The notes under the pieces are model-generated. The model searched no databases, was not told the DNA's origin, and saw only the letters and a program-made list of their open reading frames with translations. A stretch of 6,348 nucleotides of DNA from Acidobacteriota bacterium. GTDB lineage: Bacteria > Acidobacteriota > Terriglobia > Bryobacterales > JACQDG01. Within the stretch, counting starts at the first letter, position 1. Each line of letters opens with the position of its first letter. The stretch spans positions 1 through 6,348 of the forward strand of contig JACQDG010000217.1 in the NCBI GenBank assembly GCA_016201185.1, read 5' to 3'. Below, piece by piece: positions 1 to 6,348 of the stretch. A program made the position numbers and the translations under genes.

Positions 1-2
1 AC

Positions 3-530
3 GACCTGGCCCGGCTCGCCGATGACACTTTGGCGCTGCTTGCACCCGAAACGCCTGTAATTGCGCGCATGGAAACCCTGCGCCGGGCCGCACTCTATGC
101 GCAGAAAGATCCGCGAGTTGCCGACGAGCTCGAGTCGCGGCTGATGGCCCGCGTCCTCGATGCCGCGGCCAAGGGGAATGCCGATGCCCTGGTCTGGTTC
201 GACGCCGGCTATCTGGCGGAGTCCTACAAGCAGGCAACCTTGATGAGCCCGAAGTCTCGTCCCGCGCCCGGGCTCAACGGCTATACTTGGGTGAGCAAGG
301 CCCTGGCCCTTCGCGGCAACGACCCCGAAATGCAGTTCGCTGCCGCACTGATTACGGTTTACGACGTTTCGCTGCGCGGCAAGCGCCCGAACCACGAGGC
401 CCATCTTCAGAAAGCCGTGGCCGGGGCGAAAGAGGGCTCGCTGCTGGCGAGGAACCTCGTAGATCACTTCGCCTCTCGGGGCAACACGCTGGCCGCCCTG
501 CGTGCCAGATTCTCTGTCACCTCCAACTGA
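3..530 (+). CDS. C-terminal part of an unidentified alpha-helical protein (5' end outside window)
   Basis: The reading frame is open from the left edge of the window to a TGA at 528-530, so this is the last 175 residues of a longer protein. An in-frame TTG at 30 is the first possible start, but the nine codons before it read on without a stop and have the same composition, so it is probably internal. The visible part is rich in Ala, Leu and Arg and looks like successive amphipathic helices (for example around LRRAALYAQKDPRVADELES, and the final helices ending in RARFSVTSN). This resembles helical-repeat proteins of the TPR/Sel1 kind, but no repeat consensus can be set out with confidence. No membrane segment or catalytic motif is visible. 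It lies 42 bases upstream of the acyltransferase-like gene on the same strand, so it is probably in the same transcript. Function is unknown; the coding call is firm and the fold is only a suggestion. Confidence 0.8.
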   Translation, partial: DLARLADDTLALLAPETPVIARMETLRRAALYAQKDPRVADELESRLMARVLDAAAKGNADALVWFDAGYLAESYKQATLMSPKSRPAPGLNGYTWVSKALALRGNDPEMQFAAALITVYDVSLRGKRPNHEAHLQKAVAGAKEGSLLARNLVDHFASRGNTLAALRARFSVTSN

Positions 531-572
531 AACGGCGACCACGCCCGATACCCGACGCCAGCTTGGGCGGGG

Positions 573-1607
573 ATGAACCCTGATAAGATAACCCTGCGTT
601 CGCATCGCCCGCCCATGGTCCCCTCCGACGATCGCCCCTTGGCAACCTGGCGCGACTGGAAGCGGTTGGCGGCGATCAGCCTCGGATACCTGTCTGCCGC
701 GATCTGGCCGCGCCGCTGGGACGGCTGGCTGATTGACCGGATGGCGTCTTTGTTCCTCCTCTTTGCAGTCGAGAAAGTGAAACAACTGGCGAATTTGATG
801 GGACAGGTTCTAGGCCCGGCCGCGACCGGCTGTGACCTGCTGCAGGCCGCTCGCCACCACTATTACATGCGCCTCGAGGACGCCTGGGGGCGGATTCGTG
901 ACCTCCACCCGCAGGGCTGGGAACCGCAAGTGGAAGCAGAAGGTCTCGAACATGTGCGGCAGGGCCTGGCGGCGGGCCGTGGCGTGATCCTGTGGGGCAT
1001 GTTCTTCTGCGGATCCACGGTGACCAAGGCGGCGCTGTGGCGGGCCGGCATTCGCTTGGTGCACCTGAGCCGCGCCGATCACGGCGCCCCTTCTCTCACC
1101 CGCCTCGGCCTGGGAGTAGCCGCGGCGCTTTACTGCCGCGCGGAAACCCGTTATCTGGACCGGCGCATCGTCATTCCGTTGGAAGGCTCGCCGGCCTACC
1201 TGCGGGAGTTGATGAACTTGCTGGACTCGAACGTCTGCCTTTCCATCGCTGGCGAGATCGCGGGAAAGCCGAGCGTTTGTGCAAGGCTGTTTGGCGGGGC
1301 GGCGCGGTTCGCGACCGGTGCTCCCGTGCTGGCTTGGAAGAAGCAATCCGCTTTGCTCACCTGCTATGTTGTCCGGGAAGGCCGCCGGCGCTACCGCGTG
1401 GTGATTGAGGCGCCCATCGCGACGGATCGGACTTTGCCCCGGGACGAATTCGTTGAGGCCGCCGTAGAGCAATTCGCCCGGCGCCTGGAGGATCACATTG
1501 CGCGGCATCCCGCCGACTGGCAGGGCTGGCACATGGCCGATCGGATATCGGACCTAACGGATCCCTTCCCGGCCGGCGCGGCGCGGCGCGAATCCCTCTC
1601 GTTATGA
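573..1607 (+). CDS. LpxL/HtrB-family acyltransferase-like protein lacking the catalytic His
   Basis: This 344-residue protein fits the LpxL/HtrB (lipid A late acyltransferase) family in length and layout. It has a hydrophobic N-terminal part (about residues 32-65), a GVIL strand at 137-140 where the family's catalytic motif begins, a conserved-looking LFGGAARFATGAPVLAWKK block at 239-257, and a C-terminal HPADWQGWH at 312-320 like the family's HPEQW-type ending. Family members join an acyl chain to a glycolipid at the inner membrane through an HX4(D/E) motif. Here the aligned stretch is GVILWGMFFCGST (137-149), with Phe144 at the His position and Thr149 at the acidic position, so normal catalysis is doubtful. 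It could be a changed enzyme, use another residue, or act as a binding partner. ATG 573 is the most upstream start in the frame, but the G-rich stretch before it abuts the codon directly; ATG 615 is an alternative. It overlaps the next gene by four bases. Family assignment is good; substrate is unknown. Confidence 0.8.
   Translation: MNPDKITLRSHRPPMVPSDDRPLATWRDWKRLAAISLGYLSAAIWPRRWDGWLIDRMASLFLLFAVEKVKQLANLMGQVLGPAATGCDLLQAARHHYYMRLEDAWGRIRDLHPQGWEPQVEAEGLEHVRQGLAAGRGVILWGMFFCGSTVTKAALWRAGIRLVHLSRADHGAPSLTRLGLGVAAALYCRAETRYLDRRIVIPLEGSPAYLRELMNLLDSNVCLSIAGEIAGKPSVCARLFGGAARFATGAPVLAWKKQSALLTCYVVREGRRRYRVVIEAPIATDRTLPRDEFVEAAVEQFARRLEDHIARHPADWQGWHMADRISDLTDPFPAGAARRESLSL
1604..1607 (+). promoter_or_regulatory. 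ATGA stop-start overlap, likely translational coupling
   Basis: The TGA stop of the acyltransferase-like gene (1605-1607) overlaps the ATG of the membrane protein gene (1604-1606). The bases just upstream are GC-rich and end in CCCTCTCGTT, with no Shine-Dalgarno-like purine run, so initiation of the second gene probably depends on ribosomes finishing the first. This supports a fixed ratio and a shared function. Confidence 0.7.
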
Positions 1608-3286
1608 AGCAGAAGCTCCTGCCCTTGCTCGGCTTTCTCCTGCTCGCCTCCGTCTACCTGGTCTACTGGAACGACGCCGAGTACGTGGTCGACGACTGGC
1701 TGCACTTCGATTTTTATCGCCAAGCCGAGGGCGCGGGCCTGCGCGAGCACCTTCATGTGCTGAAGCTGCTGTTCGATAACCAGCTTTACCGCGGGGTTCA
1801 GGTGTTCTGGCTGAGCCACTGGATCAACTGTTTTCTTGTGTGGATCTTCGGCTATGCGCCGAAAATCGCCTTTGGCCTGATGGTCTTGTTGCACGCGCTG
1901 AGTGCCTGGCTCTTTTATCTGCTGCTGGCGCGGCTGGGTGTGAACCGGCGAATCGCGTTCCTGGCGGGCGCCGGACTGGTCTTAATCCCCACGGCCCACG
2001 GTCCGCTGTTCTGGCCCCTGAACTGTTCGTTTTTCGTCTGGCCGATGTTCTTCCTGGTGATTTATCTGCTCCAGGCCCTGCAGGTCCTGGAGGAGGACCG
2101 GCTGCGGAGAGGCGCGGCCGTCAAGCTGGTTCTGCTGACCTTGCTGACCCTGTTCGCCGGCTCTCCGGCCTTTGCCCTTCTGGTGCTGTCGCTGCCCTGG
2201 ATGGCCTGGTGTTTTTTCGGCCGGCAAAGGATCAGGATGGCTTTGCCGGTGACGGCTTTGAACTGGGCCGTCGTGGCAATCGCGTTGCTGCTTTATCCGC
2301 CGCTGCAAGGTCATAACCGCCCGCCGAAACAACTGCGGGAGCAGCGCTACTTCTACACTTACGAAAAGTTTTCGGTCAACCTGAGCGTCACGCGCATGCA
2401 TCTGGTGAACCTGACCGGGCTAACCACTAGGTCTTACTACCATGTTCTGCGCTCGCCTTCGCCGGCCGTCGTCGGCCTGCTGGTGGCCCTGCTGGTTTTC
2501 CTGATGGCCTGGCGCATCGATCCCTCGCCGGGCCCCTCCCGTCTGTTTCGCGCCGGCATTTTCGCCGCAGGAATGTGGGTGTTGGCCTATCTTCCCATCA
2601 TGTTTCTCCATACGAAAACCTTGCGCCACTACTACACCTTCAGCCCGTTCCTGTCATTGCTGGTGGTATTGCCGGCAGGGGTGGGCCTCACGAGCAATTC
2701 CGGCCGCGCGTGGGGCGTCGCCTGGGGCGCCGTGCTCTGTGGCTACTTCGCTGCCTGTACCGTGGCGGAAACCCGTCAATGCTGGATTCCACAGTCCCGC
2801 CACACGCAACTGGTTAAGCATGCCCTGGCCGGATTGAAGAATCTGAGTCCGGGTGAGTGGGTGATCGTTCCTGGAGTTCCCCTGGTCGTGGGTACAGCGC
2901 CGTATTTCTCGATCGGCGGCGCTCCGTATGACGCTCTGTTCGCCAAGTACGTGACCGGTGTGCCGAACCTAAAGTTCGCCCGCGAGATCGTGCTGGAAAA
3001 CGGCCGGCTGCGCTTCTTCCACCGTTACTTCATGAAGGACACCAGCCCGGAGGAACTGCACCGTTCCCATGTCCTCGCCCCCGACCCCGACGGCGGCTAT
3101 TCCGCGCGCCGTTACGTGGCCTACGAGCGAGAGCCGGACCGCTTCCAGTTGCTTCCGCTGAAAGGTTCCGATCCCCCCGCCTCCGGCGGCGGCCTGCTTA
3201 CCCGCGACCAGCTCCGCCCGCTGGAAAAGGAGATTCAATTCCCCAAGCCCTTCCAGCACGGCCACATCGAGTACTTGCACTACTGA
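1604..3286 (+). CDS. Polytopic membrane protein, probable GT-C type glycosyltransferase
   Basis: This 560-residue protein begins with a hydrophobic helix (about 5-21) followed by an extracytoplasmic loop carrying EYVVDDWLHFDFY, with Asp30-Asp31. An acidic pair in the first external loop just after helix 1 is the hallmark of GT-C glycosyltransferases (PMT, ArnT and relatives), which move sugars from polyprenyl-phosphate carriers to acceptors on the outer face of the inner membrane. About ten further hydrophobic segments follow, roughly at 72-84, 86-109, 114-133, 141-160, 173-206, 214-231, 285-303, 316-335, 346-361 and 367-385. The last 170 residues or so (about 390-560) are soluble, rich in Tyr, Arg and Pro, with no recognised domain, and probably lie outside the membrane. 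It is coupled to the acyltransferase-like gene by an ATGA overlap, suggesting a joint task on an envelope glycolipid or polysaccharide. The membrane topology is clear; the GT-C call rests on one motif plus topology, and an O-antigen-polymerase-like or unrelated membrane protein is possible. Confidence 0.75.
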   Translation: MKQKLLPLLGFLLLASVYLVYWNDAEYVVDDWLHFDFYRQAEGAGLREHLHVLKLLFDNQLYRGVQVFWLSHWINCFLVWIFGYAPKIAFGLMVLLHALSAWLFYLLLARLGVNRRIAFLAGAGLVLIPTAHGPLFWPLNCSFFVWPMFFLVIYLLQALQVLEEDRLRRGAAVKLVLLTLLTLFAGSPAFALLVLSLPWMAWCFFGRQRIRMALPVTALNWAVVAIALLLYPPLQGHNRPPKQLREQRYFYTYEKFSVNLSVTRMHLVNLTGLTTRSYYHVLRSPSPAVVGLLVALLVFLMAWRIDPSPGPSRLFRAGIFAAGMWVLAYLPIMFLHTKTLRHYYTFSPFLSLLVVLPAGVGLTSNSGRAWGVAWGAVLCGYFAACTVAETRQCWIPQSRHTQLVKHALAGLKNLSPGEWVIVPGVPLVVGTAPYFSIGGAPYDALFAKYVTGVPNLKFAREIVLENGRLRFFHRYFMKDTSPEELHRSHVLAPDPDGGYSARRYVAYEREPDRFQLLPLKGSDPPASGGGLLTRDQLRPLEKEIQFPKPFQHGHIEYLHY

Positions 3287-3315
3287 GCCGGCCGGGACGC
3301 GCGGGGAGGCAGCCT
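3287..3315. other. Short convergent intergenic gap without a clear terminator
   Basis: The two gene groups end 29 bases apart, tail to tail. The gap is GC-rich and contains a short self-complementary GCCGGC at its left end, but no longer stem and no T-run on either strand. An intrinsic terminator of the usual form is not visible, so the two transcripts probably overlap or end by another mechanism such as Rho. Confidence 0.5.
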
Positions 3316-4638
3316 CTACAGCAGCTTCGCGAACTTGTGCCACAAATCCACGCCGTTTCGGTAAGTGAAGTAGACGGCAATCAGAACCAGGAAGGTGATG
3401 ACGGCGTTTACGAACCACCCGTTCCTGTAGGGGCCCATCAGGTTCTTGTCATTGGTAATCATCAGAAGGCACAGCGCCAGGATGGGAATCAGCGCCACCA
3501 CCAGCGAGCTCACCGCCAGCACCAGCCACACCGGGCTTACGCCCGTGAACAGGATGTAGAGTGGTGAGAAGGACCAGAACGCCACAGACCACCGGAAGAT
3601 GGGGTCCTTCTTTGCTTCTTCCTTCCCAGCGGCGCTCGTGGGCCTCTTCAGCCGGGGAATAAAGTTGCGGCAGATGTCCCGCACCATTAGTCCGTAGCCC
3701 GTTGTTCCACCGATAAAGCCGTTGAAGGCCGCCGCCCACAGCCCCAGGGCGAAACAGATCCGTCCCGGAAGGCCCAGTGTTTGGGTGAAGATGCGCATCA
3801 GGTCTCCCGTGCTCTGGAGTTTCGCTCCCAGCGGATGTACTGTACCCGCGGCGGCAACCTGCAGCATTGCCCCCATCAGAAACATGCATCCCACGCTGAC
3901 AGCCAGATCGAAACGCTGTTGCCGCAAGCAGGAGACACCCCTCCAGCCCCTCTCGCGAATAAAGTAGGAATAGGTCAGATTGGTCATGGACCCCGCTTCC
4001 GTGCCGATGAAAGCGGTGAGCAGGAGCACGACGTCGTAAAAGCCCTGGGTCTTGGGAAAGCTGGGAACCAGGACGCCCCGCAGAATTGCGGCCGGCTGGG
4101 GATGGGAGAGCAGAGCCGCCGCCACCAAGGCCGCCCCCAGGAGGCCGATCAGGAATTTACATGACCGCTCGATGGCCGGATACCCGCCCCAGAACATCAT
4201 GGCGAACGCCAGGCAGGTAAAGAAAACAGACCAGATGGCGGCGCTATAGGGGGTGGGGAGGTGAAGCAGGAGATCCGCCGATGTGCCCATCAGCACAACC
4301 TTATAGAGATTCGTGATGTGCCGCGAAAGAATTGCCGCCGACAGCACGATCCACACGATCCAGTTGCCCAGCCGGCCGTAACCCTGGAGCACGCTCTCGC
4401 CCGTTACCAGGACGTACCTGGCCGTGGCGTTCACCCAGACGTAGCGCAGCAGCAGCGTCAGCGCCAGCGCCCACAGCAGGGCATAGCCATATCTGGCCCC
4501 GGCGGCGGCGTTGGAGACGATGTCCCCGGTCCCCACCACTGTCAGCACGAAAACAAGCCCGGGGCCGATGGAACTCCACCCGGCCCGTCGCGGCGGAGCG
4601 GTCTCGGCAATGGAAGTTTCTGTTCTTGCCTCGATCAT
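3316..4638 (-). CDS. NRAMP-fold transporter with non-canonical metal-binding motifs
   Basis: This 440-residue membrane protein matches the NRAMP (MntH/DMT1) family in size and in several landmarks. These are a helix 1 opening with GPG at 25-27, the AGARYGYALLW run at 46-56, and a late TNDKNLMGPYRN at 395-406 that corresponds to the family's TN...LMG...N segment before the last helix. Classical members import Mn2+ or Fe2+ using Asp and Asn of DPGN in helix 1 and Met of the MPH motif in helix 6. Here the helix 1 motif reads GTGD (36-39), and the helix 6 region reads IGTEAGSMTNLTYSYF (211-226) with no MPH. Substrate and coupling ion therefore cannot be assumed to be Mn2+/Fe2+ and protons. A hydrophilic segment rich in Lys and Glu (about 329-347) links two helices. 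The gene overlaps the adenylate-forming enzyme gene by four bases and is its downstream partner. The family is secure at the fold level; the substrate is unknown. Confidence 0.85.
   Translation of the reverse strand: MIEARTETSIAETAPPRRAGWSSIGPGLVFVLTVVGTGDIVSNAAAGARYGYALLWALALTLLLRYVWVNATARYVLVTGESVLQGYGRLGNWIVWIVLSAAILSRHITNLYKVVLMGTSADLLLHLPTPYSAAIWSVFFTCLAFAMMFWGGYPAIERSCKFLIGLLGAALVAAALLSHPQPAAILRGVLVPSFPKTQGFYDVVLLLTAFIGTEAGSMTNLTYSYFIRERGWRGVSCLRQQRFDLAVSVGCMFLMGAMLQVAAAGTVHPLGAKLQSTGDLMRIFTQTLGLPGRICFALGLWAAAFNGFIGGTTGYGLMVRDICRNFIPRLKRPTSAAGKEEAKKDPIFRWSVAFWSFSPLYILFTGVSPVWLVLAVSSLVVALIPILALCLLMITNDKNLMGPYRNGWFVNAVITFLVLIAVYFTYRNGVDLWHKFAKLL
4635..4638 (-). promoter_or_regulatory. ATGA stop-start overlap between enzyme and transporter genes
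   Basis: On the minus strand the TGA of the adenylate-forming enzyme (4637-4635) overlaps the ATG of the NRAMP-like gene (4638-4636). Only a weak TAAGG lies upstream, about ten bases before the ATG. Coupled translation is likely, which ties the transporter to the enzyme rather than making it a chance neighbour. Confidence 0.7.
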
Positions 4639-6251
4639 GAATCGGCGGCCTTACCAGCCGCCTGCCGCGGGCCGGCTTTCTTAAGGATGTGCAGGGGCAG
4701 AATCTTGAAGGCGCCGGTTGCGTAGGGCTCGCGGCGTGCGATCTCCAGCACTCGCCCGTCGCGCCAGACGTCCGCCATCATTCGACCGCCGGGGTAAGAG
4801 CGTAACACACGGAGCACCTCCGCCAGAACTTCTTTTTCGTTTACCGCCCCCACTCTCGGACTCACCACCAGGCGGACCTTCGTCAGGCCGTCCTGCTCCT
4901 CTTCGACGAACTGGTAATCGGTGGGGTGCCCGCCGAACCGCCCCGGCAGGATCTCCTCCACCAGGGAAATCAGCTCCGTTCCCAGGAAGCTCATCCCCGC
5001 GCTGGTCAGCTTCTCATAGCTCCGGATGTCATGAATGTGCCGGGAAAACCCCAGCCCGCCCAGGACACAGCCGCACTGCCGGTCCTCCAGGACCCCGTAG
5101 TCATCGCTCTCGATGTTCAGCATGATCTTCGGGCAGCTTGGCAGCAGAGTGCTGTAAATCAGAGCCCCCACGCAAATCCCGCTCGAACCGACCTGCTTCT
5201 GCCGCTGGATCGCCGCTACCTTGTCCGTCATCAAGTGGACGTCATCGAGCGACCCGGGATCGCCGCAGGCCAGGCCGATGACGCCAATCTCCGTCATCGA
5301 ATAATGGCCGGCGGCCCGGCACCCCATTTCGGCAATGATCCGCGCCTTGGCCGGAGTATAGGGCTCGCCGCCGAAGCGGAAGAAGGTTCCCGAGATGTCC
5401 AGGCCCAGCTCCTTGGCAGCACGACATATCAGGACCCCGGAGCTCGCCGGCGTATCCATCACGGCCGGCGTCCCTCCCTTCTTTTTCTCCGCCAGCCACC
5501 GCGCGATCCGCCAGGCCTCCGCTGGGGGCACGTGCTCTGGGACGGGCAGCGGCGTTCTCCCCCACAGCCGGCTGCCACAGAGGCTGTAAACGGTGAACAC
5601 ATCGGATTTCCAGTTCTCCGGTCTTTCGGCCAGCCGGCGCGGGGTGAACCACTTTTCCACCGGCCTGCCCAGCCTGGCGTAGCGCAACACGAGCTTCATG
5701 CCGGCGGCGCCCGGAAGAATTTCGCGCCACTCCGCTAGGGGCCTCCCTTCCAAGTTGAACGCTTGGAGGAAGAAATGATAGTAAGCGGCCTCGTGAGTTA
5801 GGAGGTCGAAGTCAATCAGGATGCGCCTCCGCACACCACTTGATCCTCCGGTCGCGGCTTCGTAGTGCCGGGCCAGCAGCGGATTGTCAAAATCGTTTGC
5901 GCCCACCGGCAGATGCAGCCCCGCTCGCTCGATCGGCTTGCGACCCTTAAATTCGTCGAGCGTGACGTACACGCCCCGGTCGTAGAGTTTCTCCAGGGTG
6001 GTTTCGATGCCCGTCGCCCGCACCATTTGGGCAATGTCGGAAAACTCGACGCCGGCGCGGGTCAGCAGGTTTCGATACGGGCTGCGGGGATTGGTAAAGA
6101 TCCCTCTCTCCAGAATCTGCAGGAACGTCTCCTGCCTCGCCCGGAGCTGATTCTCGATGCGCCGCCGGCACTCTTCGGGGCTCAGCGTCTGCTGGAGGTA
6201 CGCGCGCAAGCCCCCGGCATATCTTGTAAAAGTCCTCAGCTCGTCGAACAT
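4635..6251 (-). CDS. PaaK/LuxE-like adenylate-forming enzyme (ANL superfamily)
   Basis: This 538-residue protein carries the signature motifs of enzymes that activate a carboxylic acid with ATP as an acyl-adenylate and pass it to CoA, a carrier protein or another acceptor. In order these are the phosphate-binding loop ATGGSSG (133-139), GGEPYTP (294-300), the aromatic-x-x-TE motif HYSMTE (316-321), an acidic SDDYG (382-386) and a Cys pair in QCGC (392-395) recalling the CxCG motif of PaaK-type ligases. After these comes IRSYEKLTSAGMSFLG (409-424), where the PaaK family switches to its small C-terminal domain, and a Lys in ATGAFKI (511-517) that could be the C-terminal catalytic lysine. It is longer than typical PaaK (about 430) or LuxE (about 370) proteins; the extra length includes the N-terminal 110 residues. 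The tail after residue 525 is Ala/Lys-rich and probably disordered. No strong ribosome site precedes the ATG, which lies 17 bases after the preceding gene. Substrate cannot be told from sequence; cytoplasmic location is expected. Confidence 0.8.
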   Translation of the reverse strand: MFDELRTFTRYAGGLRAYLQQTLSPEECRRRIENQLRARQETFLQILERGIFTNPRSPYRNLLTRAGVEFSDIAQMVRATGIETTLEKLYDRGVYVTLDEFKGRKPIERAGLHLPVGANDFDNPLLARHYEAATGGSSGVRRRILIDFDLLTHEAAYYHFFLQAFNLEGRPLAEWREILPGAAGMKLVLRYARLGRPVEKWFTPRRLAERPENWKSDVFTVYSLCGSRLWGRTPLPVPEHVPPAEAWRIARWLAEKKKGGTPAVMDTPASSGVLICRAAKELGLDISGTFFRFGGEPYTPAKARIIAEMGCRAAGHYSMTEIGVIGLACGDPGSLDDVHLMTDKVAAIQRQKQVGSSGICVGALIYSTLLPSCPKIMLNIESDDYGVLEDRQCGCVLGGLGFSRHIHDIRSYEKLTSAGMSFLGTELISLVEEILPGRFGGHPTDYQFVEEEQDGLTKVRLVVSPRVGAVNEKEVLAEVLRVLRSYPGGRMMADVWRDGRVLEIARREPYATGAFKILPLHILKKAGPRQAAGKAADS

Positions 6252-6268
6252 GGCGGATGGAGCCGGGC

Positions 6269-6348
6269 TCAGTAGCCGTTCACCCGACGCGTCAAACTCA
6301 TCAGGAAGTCGTGGATCCTCGTCCCCTCGGCGTACAGGGGATCGATGG
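6269..6348 (-). CDS. C-terminal 26 codons of an unidentified gene (5' end outside window)
   Basis: On the minus strand a frame open from the right edge ends at a TGA at 6271-6269. It encodes a short tail containing DPLYAEGTRIHDFLMSLTRR and finishing NGY. Codon use is GC-rich like its neighbours, and the stop falls 17 bases before the ATG of the adenylate-forming enzyme, the spacing expected within an operon. The fragment is too short to identify. Because LuxE-like enzymes often sit with LuxC-type acyl-CoA reductases, that is one possibility, but nothing in these residues shows it. Confidence 0.55.
   Translation of the reverse strand, partial: IDPLYAEGTRIHDFLMSLTRRVNGY

Noticed and set aside
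30..32. TTG at 30 as the true start of the first gene
   Set aside because: The frame stays open to the window edge with coding-like codons, so an upstream start is more likely.
528..572. The first gene and the acyltransferase-like gene share a reading frame with no other stop between them, hinting at TGA readthrough or a split fusion
   Set aside because: The gap encodes only 14 codons, composition shows nothing special, and an ATG is present for the second gene. Chance frame sharing (one in three) is enough.
565..572. GGGCGGGG before ATG 573 as a Shine-Dalgarno site
   Set aside because: It touches the start codon with no spacer and lacks the AGGAGG core, so it cannot be called a functional site.
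810..1532. Long minus-strand open frame (240 codons) opposite the acyltransferase-like gene
   Set aside because: It lies entirely antisense to a gene with recognisable family motifs, its translation is rich in Arg, Gln, Pro and Gly without motifs, and GC-rich DNA commonly gives such shadow frames.
3286..3300. GCCGGCCGG palindrome as a terminator hairpin
   Set aside because: The stem is too short, there is no room for a loop, and no T-run follows on either strand.
4926..5738. Plus-strand open frame of 270 codons opposite the adenylate-forming enzyme
   Set aside because: It is antisense to a gene with clear ATP-binding motifs and its product is a low-complexity Pro/Arg/Gln-rich sequence, as expected of a shadow.

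Overview
The window is GC-rich, gene-dense bacterial DNA holding six coding regions in two groups that face each other. Four genes are complete and one is cut by each window edge. The high GC, G/C-rich third codon positions, tight spacing and protein types suggest a soil-type Gram-negative bacterium. An acidobacterium of the Bryobacter/Solibacter type is a guess from the look of the proteins; no rRNA or marker gene here can confirm it. No tRNA, rRNA, CRISPR array, insertion sequence or long repeat was seen.

Left group, plus strand (1-3286): the end of an alpha-helical protein of unknown function, then a divergent member of the LpxL/HtrB lysophospholipid acyltransferase family, then a large polytopic membrane protein that looks like a GT-C type glycosyltransferase. 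The acyltransferase-like and GT-C-like genes overlap by four bases (ATGA), so they are probably translated together. The pair suggests modification or assembly of an envelope glycolipid or polysaccharide. However, the acyltransferase-like protein lacks the family's catalytic His and acidic residue, so its role may not be ordinary acyl transfer.

Right group, minus strand (6348-3316): the last 26 codons of an unidentified gene, a 17-base gap, a 538-residue adenylate-forming enzyme related to PaaK/LuxE (ANL superfamily), and then, again through an ATGA overlap, a membrane transporter of the NRAMP fold whose metal-binding motifs are replaced (GTGD for DPGN in helix 1, no MPH in helix 6). Pairing a carboxylate-activating enzyme with a non-canonical NRAMP-like transporter is unusual.

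The two groups meet at a 29-base convergent gap with no convincing terminator hairpin plus T-run. All intergenic gaps are under 50 bases, so promoters for both groups must lie outside the window. The points most worth following are the two coupled pairs, each containing a family member with altered active or binding residues.
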